Assembly: GCA_963848045.1 (NCBI GenBank)
Contig: CAWKCC010000004.1
Span: 248,001 to 312,000 of the forward strand
Source: CAVUAT01 sp963848045
GTDB taxonomy: Bacteria; Actinomycetota; Thermoleophilia; Solirubrobacterales; 70-9
DNA length: 64,000 nucleotides
Reading direction: 5' to 3'
Part shown: in pieces, positions 35,797 through 46,611 of the stretch
Layout of the letters: each line of letters starts with the position of its first letter
Position numbering within the stretch: the first letter of the stretch is position 1
The notes under the pieces: generated by a model
Seen by the model: only the letters and a program-made list of their open reading frames with translations
Database searches by the model: none
Told to the model about the DNA's origin: nothing
Position numbers and translations under genes: made by a program

Positions 35797-36828
35797 CTAG
35801 CCCGCCACCAGCTCGCCCGACCGGGCGACCAGCTTCTCCAGCACCGACTGCGCTGCGCCTGACTCCACAGCCCCGCGCGCCTTGTCGATGCCGTCGGCGA
35901 GGCCCTCGGCTTCGCCGGCGACGAGGATCGCGGCGGCGCCGTTGAGCAGCGCGATATCCAGCGCGGGCCCGGCTTCGCCCGCCAGCACGCCGCGGATGAC
36001 GGCCGCATTGTGGTCGGGCTCGCCCCCCGCGATCGCCTCGATCGGCGCGGGCTCGAGGCCCAGATCCCCCGCCTCCACGAACCACTCGCTGGTGCGGCCG
36101 TCGGCCACCTCGATCACGCGGGTGCGCGAGGCAAGGCTGAGCTCGTCGGTGCCGTCGTCGGCCGAGACGACCAGTGCCCTATCGGTGCCCAGGCCCACCA
36201 GCGCCTCGGCGATCGTCTCCTGGTAGGCGCGGTCGGAGACGCCGAGCAGCTGCCGCCTGGCGCCGGCGGGATTGGTGAGGGGACCGAGGAGGTTGAAGAT
36301 CGTGCGCACGCCCAGTTGCCTGCGGACACCGGCCACGTGCGCGGTCGCCGCGTGATGGCGCGGGGCGAACATGAAGCCGAACCCCACCTCGTCGATGCAC
36401 GCCGCCACCTGCAAGGGCGTCAGCTCGATCGATACGCCGAGGGCCTCAAGCGCGTCGGCGGACCCCGACCTGCTGGTCGCGGAGCGGTTGCCGTGCTTGG
36501 CGACCCTGCAGCCGGCCCCGGCGGCGATCAGCGCGGCGGTGGTGGAGACGTTGTAGGTCGTCGGCCCGCCGCCCGTGCCCGCGGTATCGACGAGGCCCTC
36601 GGCAGCGACTGCGACCTCGGTGGCCAGGCCGCGCATCGTGCGCGCCAGCCCGACCAGCTCCGGCACCGTCTCGCCCTTCGCCCGCAGTCCGATCAGGAAC
36701 GCCGCGATCTGCACCTCGTCGGCGCGGCCCTCCATGATCTCGGCCAGCGCGGCCGAGGCGTGGTCCGCGGTCAGGTGGGCGCCGTCGCAGACCTCGTCGA
36801 TGGCTCGTGTGAGGATCTCGTTCGGCAT
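35797..36828 (-). CDS. trpD: Anthranilate phosphoribosyltransferase
   Basis: 343 residues. Transfers phosphoribose from PRPP to anthranilate. PRPP motif LVDTAGTGGGPTTYNVST, then AKHGNRSATSRSGSADALEALG, FMFAPRHHAATAHV, RTIFNLLGPLTNPA and the metal-binding acidic pair in VSADDGTDELS. Normal length, type III nucleoside-phosphorylase-like fold. It begins 11 bp after trpG. Confidence 0.98.
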   Translation of the reverse strand: MPNEILTRAIDEVCDGAHLTADHASAALAEIMEGRADEVQIAAFLIGLRAKGETVPELVGLARTMRGLATEVAVAAEGLVDTAGTGGGPTTYNVSTTAALIAAGAGCRVAKHGNRSATSRSGSADALEALGVSIELTPLQVAACIDEVGFGFMFAPRHHAATAHVAGVRRQLGVRTIFNLLGPLTNPAGARRQLLGVSDRAYQETIAEALVGLGTDRALVVSADDGTDELSLASRTRVIEVADGRTSEWFVEAGDLGLEPAPIEAIAGGEPDHNAAVIRGVLAGEAGPALDIALLNGAAAILVAGEAEGLADGIDKARGAVESGAAQSVLEKLVARSGELVAG

Positions 36829-36839
36829 CTAGGGAAGGC

Positions 36840-38961
<2,122 letters not shown>

Positions 38962-38965
<4 letters not shown>

Positions 38966-39630
38966 CGCCGCCGCTCGTTGAGGACCTCGAGCACCTCGTC
39001 GATCGAGACCCCGCGCGATCGCATCAGCACAGCGAGGTGGTAGATCACGTCGGCGCCCTCCTCGGCGACGCGCTGCTCCGATTCGGAGCCGGCGGCCTTG
39101 ACCACCTCGGCGGCCTCCTCCTTGACCTTCGCCGCGGCCAGCGAAGGGTCGTCGAGCAACTGCACCGTGTAGCTGCCCCCGGGGCGTTCGCCCTGGCGCT
39201 GCACCAGGGTGCGCTCGAGCGCCCCCAGCGCCTCGCCCGGCAGCGGCGCCGGCTCGCCCGTGACACCCGGGGCCTCGGGCGCAGGATCGGCATCGCCCTC
39301 GAGGTCGCGGTAGAAGCAGGAGCGCTCCCCCGTGTGGCAGGCCGGCCCGGCTGGCTCGACAAGGGCCACCAGGGCGTCGGCGTCGCAGTCATAGCGGAGT
39401 TGCCGCAGGCGCTGCACGTTGCCGGAGCTCGACCCCTTGTGCCAGATCTCGCGCCGGCTGCGGCTGTAGAAATGCATCTCGCGCGTCTCCAGCGTCAGCG
39501 CCAGCGCCTCGGCGTTCACGTAGGCGAGGGTCAGAACCTCCCCCGTCAGGGCATCCTGCATCACGCACGGCGCCAGCCCGCGCTCGTCGAAGCGCACCTT
39601 CGCCACGTTGCTCTCGACCGCGCCGACCAT
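38962..39630 (-). CDS. hisIE: Bifunctional phosphoribosyl-AMP cyclohydrolase / phosphoribosyl-ATP pyrophosphatase
   Basis: 222 residues. Histidine steps 2 and 3. The HisI half (about 1-125) shows TLAYVNAEALALTLETREMH, the ligand-bearing RLRQLRYDCDADALV, and GPACHTGERSCFY. The HisE half (about 135-222) shows LEDRT-like LERTLVQRQGERPGGSYTVQ, VKEEAAEVVKAAGSESEQRV and EEGADVIYHLAVLMRSRGVS. The fusion is common in many bacteria; in Streptomyces the parts are separate. A TACAAT box just before the start suggests this gene heads the his-trp transcript. Confidence 0.96.
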
Positions 39631-39636
39631 GGGGCG

Positions 39637-39642
39637 ATTGTA
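39637..39642 (-). promoter_or_regulatory. -10 box TACAAT for the hisIE-trp operon (leaderless)
   Basis: TACAAT is followed by 6 nt and the ATG at 39630. A leaderless start leaves no room for a trp-type leader peptide or attenuator. Confidence 0.65.
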
Positions 39643-39679
39643 CGAACCGCCTGCTCAGCGCCTGAAGGCCCGGATTCAG

Positions 39680-40603
39680 CTACTCGATGCCGATGCGATC
39701 GAGCAGGCTCTCGTCGCGGCGCCAGTGGCTGCGCACGCGCACCTTGAGGTCGAGAAAGACCTTGCCTCCCAGCTCCCGCTCGAGCTCGGCCCGGGCCGCG
39801 GTGCCGATCTCCTTGATCTTGGCGCCGCCGGCGCCGATCAGGATGCCCTTCTGTGACTCGGTCTCGGCCCAGACCTGGGCCTGGATATCGGTGAGGTCGT
39901 CGTCGCGGCGCTCGATGCTCGTCACCTGCACCTCGACGGCATGGGGCAGCTCGTCGCGGGTGCGCCGCAGCACCTGCTCGCGGACGAGCTCGGCGAGCAT
40001 CACCTCGCTGGGCTGGTCGGAGCGCTGCTCGGGCGCGTAGAGGAAGGGCCCCTCTGGGACCAGCTCCGCGAGCCTCGCGATCAGCGCCTCGAGCCCCGTG
40101 CCCTGCTTGGCGCTGATCGGGAAGACCTCGTCGACGCCGGCCAGCTCGGCCGCCGCGCTGAGCACGGGGGCCAGCCCCGCGTTGCCGACCCGGTCGGCCT
40201 TGTTGACGGCGCAGAGGACCGGCGTCTCGCTGTTGGCGGCGAGCAGCGCCTTGGAGATGAAGCGATCGCCGGGGCCGACTCCCTCCTCGGCGTTGACCAC
40301 GAAGAGCACCACGTCGGAGTCGGCCAGCTCACGCTCGACCCGCCGCTGCATGCGCTCGGTGAGCACATCGCGCGGCCGCTGCACCCCGGGGAGGTCGGTG
40401 AGCACGAGCTGCCAGCCCGCGGCGACATCGGTGGCGACCCCGCGGATCGCGCGCCGGGTGGTCTGCGGGCGCTGGGAGACGATCGCCACGTGGGCGCCGA
40501 CGATCGCGTTGACGAGCGTGGACTTGCCCGCGTTCGGCCTGCCCGCGAGCCCCACGAAGCCGGCGCGCGTCGCCGCGCCGCTTGCAGCCGCGGCGGCGGT
40601 CAA
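39680..40603 (-). CDS. era: GTPase Era
   Basis: 307 residues, TTG start at 40603 forming a TTGA overlap with the ybeY stop. Essential GTPase for 16S rRNA maturation and 30S assembly. G1 GRPNAGKST (21-29), switch region with TTRRAIRG, G3 DLPG, G4 NKAD, and a C-terminal KH domain (ILIGAGGAKIKEIGTAARAE, ending LLDRIGIE). Normal length. Confidence 0.97.
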   Translation of the reverse strand: MTAAAAASGAATRAGFVGLAGRPNAGKSTLVNAIVGAHVAIVSQRPQTTRRAIRGVATDVAAGWQLVLTDLPGVQRPRDVLTERMQRRVERELADSDVVLFVVNAEEGVGPGDRFISKALLAANSETPVLCAVNKADRVGNAGLAPVLSAAAELAGVDEVFPISAKQGTGLEALIARLAELVPEGPFLYAPEQRSDQPSEVMLAELVREQVLRRTRDELPHAVEVQVTSIERRDDDLTDIQAQVWAETESQKGILIGAGGAKIKEIGTAARAELERELGGKVFLDLKVRVRSHWRRDESLLDRIGIE

Positions 40604-40986
40604 CCCTCACCAGGCTCGGCGTCGGACAGCCCCGCCAGGACCCGTCGCTGCAGGGCCAGCATCTCGCCCTTGTCGGTCTCATGGTCGTAGCCGCAGAGGT
40701 GGAGGGTCCCGTGCACCGCCGCCTCGATCAGGTCGCCGGACTGCTCGGGGCAGACGAAGACGTCGCCCAGCTCTCTCGGGCCCGGCCCCGCGGGGTCCTC
40801 GTCGATCGGGAAGGCGAGCACGTCGGTGGCCTCGTCAACCCCGCGGTAGGCGTAGTTGAGGGTTCGCATGCGGCCCTCGCCCACCAGCTCGAGCCCGATG
40901 TGCCCGTCCTCGATCCCGGCCGCCAGCAGCGTCGCGGCGACCGCCCGGCGCAACCTGCCCTCGACGTCCGAGAGATCAGCGCTCAA
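40600..40986 (-). CDS. ybeY: Endoribonuclease YbeY
   Basis: 128 residues, TTG start at 40986 forming TTGA with the phoH stop. Single-strand RNase involved in 16S 3'-end processing and ribosome quality control. The metal-binding signature is VHGTLHLCGYDHETDKGEML (HxxxHxxGxDH pattern). LNYAYRGVDEATDVLAFPID is the other family block. Sits in the usual phoH-ybeY-era order. Confidence 0.97.
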   Translation of the reverse strand: MSADLSDVEGRLRRAVAATLLAAGIEDGHIGLELVGEGRMRTLNYAYRGVDEATDVLAFPIDEDPAGPGPRELGDVFVCPEQSGDLIEAAVHGTLHLCGYDHETDKGEMLALQRRVLAGLSDAEPGEG

Positions 40987-41939
40987 TCGTCACCGCGCTG
41001 CTGTCGGGAGTGCTCACCGTAGGCCGCGACGATCCGCTGCACGAGCTTGTGGCGCACGACGTCCTCGCCCCCGAAGCGAATGAAGCTGATGTCCTGCACC
41101 TCGTCGAGGATCTCGCCGACCTCGATCAGGCCCGAGCGGGCGCCCTTCTCGAGGTCGATCTGGGTGACGTCGCCGGTGACCACGATCCGCGACCCGAACC
41201 CGAGCCTGGTCAGGAACATCTTCATCTGCTCGGGACTGGTGTTCTGCGCCTCGTCGAGGATCACGAAGGAGTCGTTGAGCGTGCGGCCCCGCATGAAGGC
41301 GAGCGGCGCGACCTCGATCGTGCCGCGCTCGAAGTAGGCGTTGACGCGCTCGGGGTCGAGCATGTCGTAGAGCGCATCGAACAGCGGCCGAAGGTAGGGA
41401 TCCACCTTCGCCTGGATGTCGCCCGGCAGGAAGCCCAGCCGCTCGCCCGCCTCGACCGCGGGGCGGGTGAGGATGACGCGCTGGACCTCGCCCCGGGACA
41501 GCGCCGCCGCAGCCATCGCGACCGCCAGAAAGGTCTTGCCGGTGCCGGCGGGGCCGATCCCGAAGGTGATCGTGTGGTCGCGGATCGAGTCCACGTAGCG
41601 CTTCTGGTTGACCGTCTTGGGCGCGACTCGCGTGTTGCGGTGCTGCCAGACGACGTCCTCGAGGATCTCGGCCGGGCTCTGGTGCTTGTCCAGGGCCCCG
41701 GTGACCGCCTCGATCGTGCCGGGCGCGATCTCATGGCCCTGCTCGATCAACTCGACCAGCTCGCCCACCACCGACTCGGCCGTGCGCACCTCGCCGTCGT
41801 CGCCGTCGAGCGTGAGCACGTTGCCGCGCAGGAAGACGTCGCAGCCCAGGTGCCCCTCGAGCGTCCGCAGCACCGCGTCCTCTGAGCCCGCGAGCTCGGC
41901 CGCCACGGCGTTGTCGATCGTCAGCTGCCTACGCGCCAA
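40983..41939 (-). CDS. phoH: PhoH-family ATPase (PhoH/YbeZ)
   Basis: 318 residues, TTG start at 41939, overlapping yqeY by 11 bp. Walker A FGIGPAGTGKTFLAVAMAAA near 130-145, VILTRPAVEAGERLGFLPGD, and Walker B FVILDEAQNTSPEQMKMFLT, then SRIVVTGDVTQIDLEKG. An N-terminal KH-like region is visible. PhoH/YbeZ works with YbeY in RNA metabolism. Gene order yqeY-phoH-ybeY-era is the conserved Gram-positive one. Confidence 0.96.
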   Translation of the reverse strand: MARRQLTIDNAVAAELAGSEDAVLRTLEGHLGCDVFLRGNVLTLDGDDGEVRTAESVVGELVELIEQGHEIAPGTIEAVTGALDKHQSPAEILEDVVWQHRNTRVAPKTVNQKRYVDSIRDHTITFGIGPAGTGKTFLAVAMAAAALSRGEVQRVILTRPAVEAGERLGFLPGDIQAKVDPYLRPLFDALYDMLDPERVNAYFERGTIEVAPLAFMRGRTLNDSFVILDEAQNTSPEQMKMFLTRLGFGSRIVVTGDVTQIDLEKGARSGLIEVGEILDEVQDISFIRFGGEDVVRHKLVQRIVAAYGEHSRQQRGDD

Positions 41940-42360
41940 GCTGCTCGCGCACCGCCTGGGAGACCCGCCTGCCGTCGGCCCGGCCGCCCACCTTGGGCAT
42001 CAGCGCCTTCATCACCTCGCCCATCTGCTTGGGCTCGGTGGCGCCCGATTCCTCAATCGCAGCGGACACGAGCTCGCCAAGCTCGTCTTCGGAGAGCTGC
42101 TCGGGCAGGTAATCCTCGATCATCTCGGCCTCGGCCTGCTCGGCCGCTGCGGCCTCGTCGCGGCCCCCCTCGCGCAGGGCCTCGGCGGCATCCAGGCGGC
42201 GCTTGCGCTCGCGCTGCAGCGCCGCCACTTCGTCGCCCTTGCCCTCCTTCTGCTCGGCCTGCAGGGAGGCGACGAGCATGCGCAACTGGCCGACCCGGTC
42301 CTTCTCGCCGGCCTTCATCGCGGTCTTCACGTCCTCCTGCACCTGTTCGAGGATCGACAT
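41929..42360 (-). CDS. GatB/YqeY-domain protein
   Basis: 143 residues. Helical YqeY fold: QEDVKTAMKAGEKDRVGQLR, IEDYLPEQLSEDELGELVSA and KQMGEVMKALMPKVGGRADG. The domain is homologous to the tRNA-binding tail of GatB and may influence tRNA-dependent amidation, though the stand-alone protein has no proven role. It starts 2 bp after the DUF1232 gene and overlaps phoH. Confidence 0.93.
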   Translation of the reverse strand: MSILEQVQEDVKTAMKAGEKDRVGQLRMLVASLQAEQKEGKGDEVAALQRERKRRLDAAEALREGGRDEAAAAEQAEAEMIEDYLPEQLSEDELGELVSAAIEESGATEPKQMGEVMKALMPKVGGRADGRRVSQAVREQLGA

Positions 42361-42362
42361 GC

Positions 42363-42788
42363 CTAGAGCCTAGCCCGACTCGCGCCGTTCCCTGAGCGCC
42401 CGGCGGCGCGCAGGATGAGCTGGAGCGAGGCGTCCGGGCCGGGCCAGGCGCCACGCAGCATCCGCTCGTCGGCGCCGTGCGCGAGCAGCCGCAGGGCGAT
42501 CGCCAGCACGACGGCGTCGTCGAGCTGGCCGGCGACAGGCAGGAAGTCGGGGATCAGGTCGATCGGCAGCGCCAGGTAGGCCAGCACGACGAACAGCGCC
42601 GCGCGGCGCCAGCGCGAGATGCGCGGGTCGCGCGCGAGGCGCCCTACCAGGACGATGCAGTCGGGGATGAAGCCCGCGACCGCGCGGGCATCATCGCGGC
42701 GGCCCGCCGCAAGCATCGCGGCGACTGCGATCGCGTAGGCACCGAGGGCGATGATCAGCGCGCCCCAGGGCCAGAGCGGGACGCTCAG
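42363..42788 (-). CDS. DUF1232 (YkvA-like) membrane protein, probable CTG start
   Basis: 141 residues if read from the CTG at 42788-42786, which overlaps the murI stop as CTGA with GGAG 6 nt upstream. The only canonical start is an ATG at 42716, which would delete the first membrane helix (PLWPWGALIIALGAYAIAVA), a segment followed by GRRDDARAVAGFIPDCIVLV that I recognise as the family N-terminus. The DUF1232 core is AYLALPIDLIPDFLPVAGQL, then DDAVVLAIALRLL. Function unknown; family proteins are small membrane proteins. The stretch upstream has no ATG, GTG or TTG in frame before stopping similarity. Confidence 0.72.
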   Translation of the reverse strand: MSVPLWPWGALIIALGAYAIAVAAMLAAGRRDDARAVAGFIPDCIVLVGRLARDPRISRWRRAALFVVLAYLALPIDLIPDFLPVAGQLDDAVVLAIALRLLAHGADERMLRGAWPGPDASLQLILRAAGRSGNGASRARL

Positions 42789-43615
42789 GGCAGCTCCACC
42801 CTCTCGACCTCGCCGAGAGGCATCTGCAGGAAGCGGGTGCCGAGCTCGAGGAAGGCATCGGGGTCCTCGGTGCAGATGAAGCTGTAGTCGCCCTCGCGGC
42901 CCCGGCCGGCGCGCGAGAGGCCCCGCTCCTCAAGCACCCGCTGCACCGTGGCCGCGATCGCGTGGCCGGCCGTGACCAGGCGCACGTCGCGCCCCAGCGT
43001 GCGCTGCAGCATCGGGGCGACCAGGGGGTAGTGGGTGCAGCCGAGGATCACCGTGTCGACCTCGGCCTCCCGCAAAGGAGCGCAATAGGACCTGACCATC
43101 TCGACGACGCTCTGGTCGAAGGGGAAGCCGCGCTGGATCACCGCCGCCAGGGCCGGGGCCTCGACCTCGGTGACGGTCAGCCGCCGGTGGGCGCCCGCCA
43201 GCGCGCGCAGGTAGGCCCCGCTGCGAATCGTGGTGGGAGTGGCGAGCACGCCCACCCTGCCGCTCTCGGTCACGGCCGCGGCGATCTCGGCCTCGGGCTC
43301 GATCACGGCCACCACCTCCACCCCGGCCTCCGCGGCCACCTCCCGGGCCGTCTCCAGCCCCGCCGAGGCGGCCGAGTTGCAGGCGATCACCAGCAGCTTG
43401 GCGCCGCGGTCGAGCAGCAGGCGCGAGACCTGCTCCACGTGCGAGCGCAACTCGTCCGCGCCGCGGGCTCCGTAGGGGAAGCGGGCGTCGTCGCCGAGGT
43501 AGACGAAGTCCTCCTCGGGCAGCGAGACCAGGCACTCGTGCAGGACCGTGAGGCCGCCGACGCCGGAGTCGAAGACGGCGATCGGGAGCTCAGGAGTCGG
43601 CTTGGCGGCGTCCAC
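42785..43615 (-). CDS. murI: Glutamate racemase
   Basis: 276 residues, GTG start at 43615. Supplies D-glutamate for peptidoglycan. FDSGVGGLTVLHECLV, the first catalytic Cys79 in VIACNSAASAGLETAR, the second near 193 in VILGCTHYPLVAPML. Normal length. Its stop codon overlaps the CTG of the DUF1232 gene. It follows prmA by 39 bp and shows neither a TANNNT box nor a clear Shine-Dalgarno. Confidence 0.97.
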   Translation of the reverse strand: MDAAKPTPELPIAVFDSGVGGLTVLHECLVSLPEEDFVYLGDDARFPYGARGADELRSHVEQVSRLLLDRGAKLLVIACNSAASAGLETAREVAAEAGVEVVAVIEPEAEIAAAVTESGRVGVLATPTTIRSGAYLRALAGAHRRLTVTEVEAPALAAVIQRGFPFDQSVVEMVRSYCAPLREAEVDTVILGCTHYPLVAPMLQRTLGRDVRLVTAGHAIAATVQRVLEERGLSRAGRGREGDYSFICTEDPDAFLELGTRFLQMPLGEVERVELP

Positions 43616-43654
43616 AACCTGCGCGGGATGATGACTGCACTGCGGCGCGGGAGC

Positions 43655-44479
43655 CTAACCGGCCCTGAGCAGCAGCGCGGCCCAATCGCCCTCGACCCGC
43701 CGGTCGACCGCGCCCAGCGCGCAGGGGACGAAGGCCTCGGCGACCTTCTCCGTCTCGGCCTGGAGCATTCCCGAGCAGACCAGGGTGGCCGGGGCCTCAC
43801 GGGCGAGGGCCAGTTGCCTCGCACACTCGCCCAGCAGAGGGGCGGTGAGGTTGGCCACGACGGTGGCGGCCAGGGGCGGGGCGGCCTCGCGCACGTCGGC
43901 TCGCTCGATCGTCAACGTCACCCCATTCGCCTCCGCGTTGGCCCGTGCGGCCTCGAGCGAGGCCTGCTCGCGGTCGCAGCCCAGCACGGGCGAGAAGCCG
44001 AGCTTGGCCGCAGCGATCGCCAGCACGCCCGAGCCGGTGCCCCAGTCCGCCAGCGGCCCCGACGCCTCACCACCCCGCTCGAGCTCGAGCAACAGCTCCA
44101 GGCAGAGCCGGGTGGTCGGGTGCGCCCCGGTCCCGAAGGCGCGACCGGGGTCGACCACCACGTCGATCAAGCCGCCCTGGGCGTCCCACCACGAGGGTCG
44201 AACGCGAATCCGCTCGCCGACGATCACGGGCTTGTGGAAGTCGGACCAGCGGTCGGCCCAGTCGTCGGGCACCGAGGCCGTCGTGACCTCGACCAGCGAG
44301 TCGCCCGCCGCCGCTCGCAGCTCGCCCAGCTCGGGCACCTCGCCGGGCGCGCCGTAGATCGCGTACTCGACGAAGCCCGGCCCGCGGTCCTCCTCCACCC
44401 CGTTGGGAGCCAGCTCCAGCAGGCTCGCCAGCACCTCCTCGGCGGCGCCGGGCTCGCAGCGCACGGCGAGCCGGATCAT
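43655..44479 (-). CDS. prmA: Ribosomal protein L11 methyltransferase
   Basis: 274 residues from the ATG at 44479, overlapping the dnaJ stop (ATGA); much longer in-frame starts lie antisense-free inside dnaJ and were rejected. An N-terminal substrate-recognition domain (about 1-100) precedes a class I SAM methyltransferase: PGRAFGTGAHPTTRLCLELL, LADWGTGSGVLAIAAAKLGF, GCDREQASLEAARANAEANG and VVANLTAPLLGECA. The dnaJ-prmA order is the common Gram-positive one. Confidence 0.94.
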   Translation of the reverse strand: MIRLAVRCEPGAAEEVLASLLELAPNGVEEDRGPGFVEYAIYGAPGEVPELGELRAAAGDSLVEVTTASVPDDWADRWSDFHKPVIVGERIRVRPSWWDAQGGLIDVVVDPGRAFGTGAHPTTRLCLELLLELERGGEASGPLADWGTGSGVLAIAAAKLGFSPVLGCDREQASLEAARANAEANGVTLTIERADVREAAPPLAATVVANLTAPLLGECARQLALAREAPATLVCSGMLQAETEKVAEAFVPCALGAVDRRVEGDWAALLLRAG

Positions 44480-45558
44480 TCGGAGCGCTTGCGCGCCGCG
44501 GAGGCCTCCCGGCCCAACTCGTCGTCGAGCCTGCGCACCAGCTCGGCTTGCTCGCCGGTCAACTCCGTCGGGACGATCAGCTCGAAGACGACGTGCTGGT
44601 CGCCGCGCTTTCCTCCGTTCAGTGGAGGCAGGCCCTTGCGCTTCAGGACCGTGATGTCGCCGTGCTGTGTGCCTGCGGGCACCTCGACGGACTCGGTGCC
44701 ATCCAAGGTGGGCACCTGGATCTCGCCACCGAGGATGGCGGTTGTGACCGGCACCTCCCGCCTGCTCACCAGCTCGGTGCCCTGCCGGGCGAAGCGCTCG
44801 TCGGCGCGCACGTGCACCTCCACGTAGAGGTCCCCGCTGCGAGCCCCCGGGTCGCCTGCGTGGCCCGCGCCCGCGATGCGGATTCGCTGACCATCCTCGA
44901 TGCCCGCCGGCACATCGATCGCCCAGGTTCGCGTGTCGGCGAGCCGCCCCGATCCCCCGCAGGCCGCGCAGGGGCTCTCGGGAACCTTTCCCTCGCCCCC
45001 GCAGGCCTCGCAGACGGTGGCGCGCACCACCTGGCCGAAGATGCTGCGGCTGACCTGGCGCACCTGGCCGCTGCCATCGCATGAGGCGCAGGTGTTGATC
45101 GGGGTTCCCGGCTCGGCGCCGTTTCCGCGGCAGTTCTCGCATGTGTCCACGGCCTCGAAGGAGATATCGCGCTCGGTCCCCTCGAGCACCTCCTCCAACT
45201 CGACCTCGACCAGGGTGCCCAGGTCGGCTCCGGCGGCCGGCCCGCGGCTGCGGCCGAAGGGATCCCCCCCGAAGAACGTCTCGAAGATCTCGGAGAAGCC
45301 GCCGAAGTCGCCCGCGCCCGGGGCCCAGCCCCTCGAGCGAAGGCCCTCATGGCCGAAGCTGTCGTACGTCCGCCGGCGCTCGGGATCGGAGAGCACCTCG
45401 TAGGCCTCGGCCACCTCCTTGAACTTCTCCTCGGCGCCGGGGTCGTGCGAGTTGACGTCGGGATGCAGCTCTCGGGCCAGGCCTCGAAAGGCCCGCTTGA
45501 TCTCGCCATCGGCGGCGTCACGCCGGACGCCCAACACCTCGTAGTAATCGCGCGGCAT
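44476..45558 (-). CDS. dnaJ: Chaperone DnaJ
   Basis: 360 residues. J domain with H32-P-D34 (ARELHPDVN), then the Gly/Phe-rich linker (SFGHEGLRSRGW). The zinc domain has four CxxCxGxG units (CENCRGNG, CASCDGSG, CEACGGEG, CAACGGSG), and the C-terminal substrate-binding domains follow. Co-chaperone of DnaK. It follows hrcA by 3 bp; dnaK and grpE are not in the window, so this is the dnaJ2-hrcA type locus of actinobacteria. Confidence 0.97.
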   Translation of the reverse strand: MPRDYYEVLGVRRDAADGEIKRAFRGLARELHPDVNSHDPGAEEKFKEVAEAYEVLSDPERRRTYDSFGHEGLRSRGWAPGAGDFGGFSEIFETFFGGDPFGRSRGPAAGADLGTLVEVELEEVLEGTERDISFEAVDTCENCRGNGAEPGTPINTCASCDGSGQVRQVSRSIFGQVVRATVCEACGGEGKVPESPCAACGGSGRLADTRTWAIDVPAGIEDGQRIRIAGAGHAGDPGARSGDLYVEVHVRADERFARQGTELVSRREVPVTTAILGGEIQVPTLDGTESVEVPAGTQHGDITVLKRKGLPPLNGGKRGDQHVVFELIVPTELTGEQAELVRRLDDELGREASAARKRSE

Positions 45559-45561
45559 CGG

Positions 45562-46587
45562 CTACTCGTCGTAGACGCCCTCGAAGAAGCGGGACAGCTC
45601 GCCGGCCGCCTCGCGCACCGAGGCGATCGCGGTGCCGTAGTCCATCCGCAGCGGGCCGATCACGCCGACCGCGCCCAGGTTGCGATAGCCGAGCCCGTAG
45701 TTGGCGCCGACCACGCTCACCGAGCGCAGCTCGGGCTGCGGGTTCTCGCCCCCGATCCAGGCGAAGACCGAGCGCTCCTCCAACGCCGATCGCAGCGTCT
45801 TCAGCACGGTGACCCGGTGCTCGAGGGCGCGCATCAGCTCATCGGCGTGGGGAAGATCGGCGGCGTGGTCCTCCGAGAGCAGCCTCGCGGCGCCCTCGAC
45901 GTAGAGCGTGGCCTCAGCCGATTCCTCCAACCCCACGAACGCCGAGGCGATCTGCTCCAGGAAGCCGCGCTCGGCGGGGCCGAGCTCGGGATCATCGAGC
46001 CGGTCGGCGGCCATACGGGCGCCCAGGCCCATCCCCACCAGCTGCTCGTTGAGGTAGCTGCTCGCCCATTCGACCAGGCCCGAGTCGACCTCGGACGGAA
46101 AGCTGAAGACCCGCTTGGAGACGCCGCCGTTGGAGGCGATCACGACGACCATCGCGGTGCGCGGCTGCAGCAGCAGCACCTCGACTCGGCGGATCGTCGC
46201 GGTCTGCAGCGGCGGGGCGCTGACCAGCGCCACCAGGTCCGTGACCCGCGAGAGCGTCGCGGTTGTCTCGCGAATCGCCTCGTCGACCTCGCGGCGCATC
46301 TGAGAGAGCTGCGGGCCCGCCGGCGGCACCGGCAGGCGATCCTGAGATGCCAGCAGCTCCTCGACGTAGAAGCGGTAGCCGGAATCGGTGGGGACCCTGC
46401 CCGCGGAGGTATGGGGATGGCCCAGGAACCCTTGGCGCTCAAGGTTCGCGAGCTCGGCCCGGATCGTGGACGGGCTCCACTCGATCTCGCGGCGCGTGGC
46501 GATCGCCTTGGAGGCGACCGGCCTGCCCTCGGCCACGTAGTCCCGGACCACCAGCTCCAGGATCGCCTGTTGTCGCTCCGTCAGCAT
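45562..46587 (-). CDS. hrcA: Heat-inducible transcription repressor HrcA
   Basis: 341 residues. N-terminal winged helix: LTERQQAILELVVRDYVAEG, RPVASKAIATRREIEWSPST, IRAELANLERQGFLGHPHTS and AGRVPTDSGYRFYV. It continues with a GAF-like middle and the C-terminal domain RSVSVVGANYGLGYRNLGAV plus GVIGPLRMDYGTAIASV. HrcA represses by binding CIRCE; I looked for TTAGCACTC-N9-GAGTGCTAA upstream and did not find it. The promoter has TAGAAT 7 nt from the ATG. Confidence 0.97.
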   Translation of the reverse strand: MLTERQQAILELVVRDYVAEGRPVASKAIATRREIEWSPSTIRAELANLERQGFLGHPHTSAGRVPTDSGYRFYVEELLASQDRLPVPPAGPQLSQMRREVDEAIRETTATLSRVTDLVALVSAPPLQTATIRRVEVLLLQPRTAMVVVIASNGGVSKRVFSFPSEVDSGLVEWASSYLNEQLVGMGLGARMAADRLDDPELGPAERGFLEQIASAFVGLEESAEATLYVEGAARLLSEDHAADLPHADELMRALEHRVTVLKTLRSALEERSVFAWIGGENPQPELRSVSVVGANYGLGYRNLGAVGVIGPLRMDYGTAIASVREAAGELSRFFEGVYDE

Positions 46588-46594
46588 GACCCTG

Positions 46595-46600
46595 ATTCTA
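46595..46600 (-). promoter_or_regulatory. -10 box TAGAAT for hrcA-dnaJ (leaderless)
   Basis: TAGAAT is followed by 7 nt and the ATG at 46587. Confidence 0.65.
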
Positions 46601-46611
46601 GGGTCGGTCCC

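Noticed and set aside
38966..39679. Tryptophan leader peptide/attenuator or TRAP/T-box ahead of the trp genes
   Set aside because: hisIE directly precedes trpE with an overlap, and the hisIE promoter appears leaderless, so no leader space exists.
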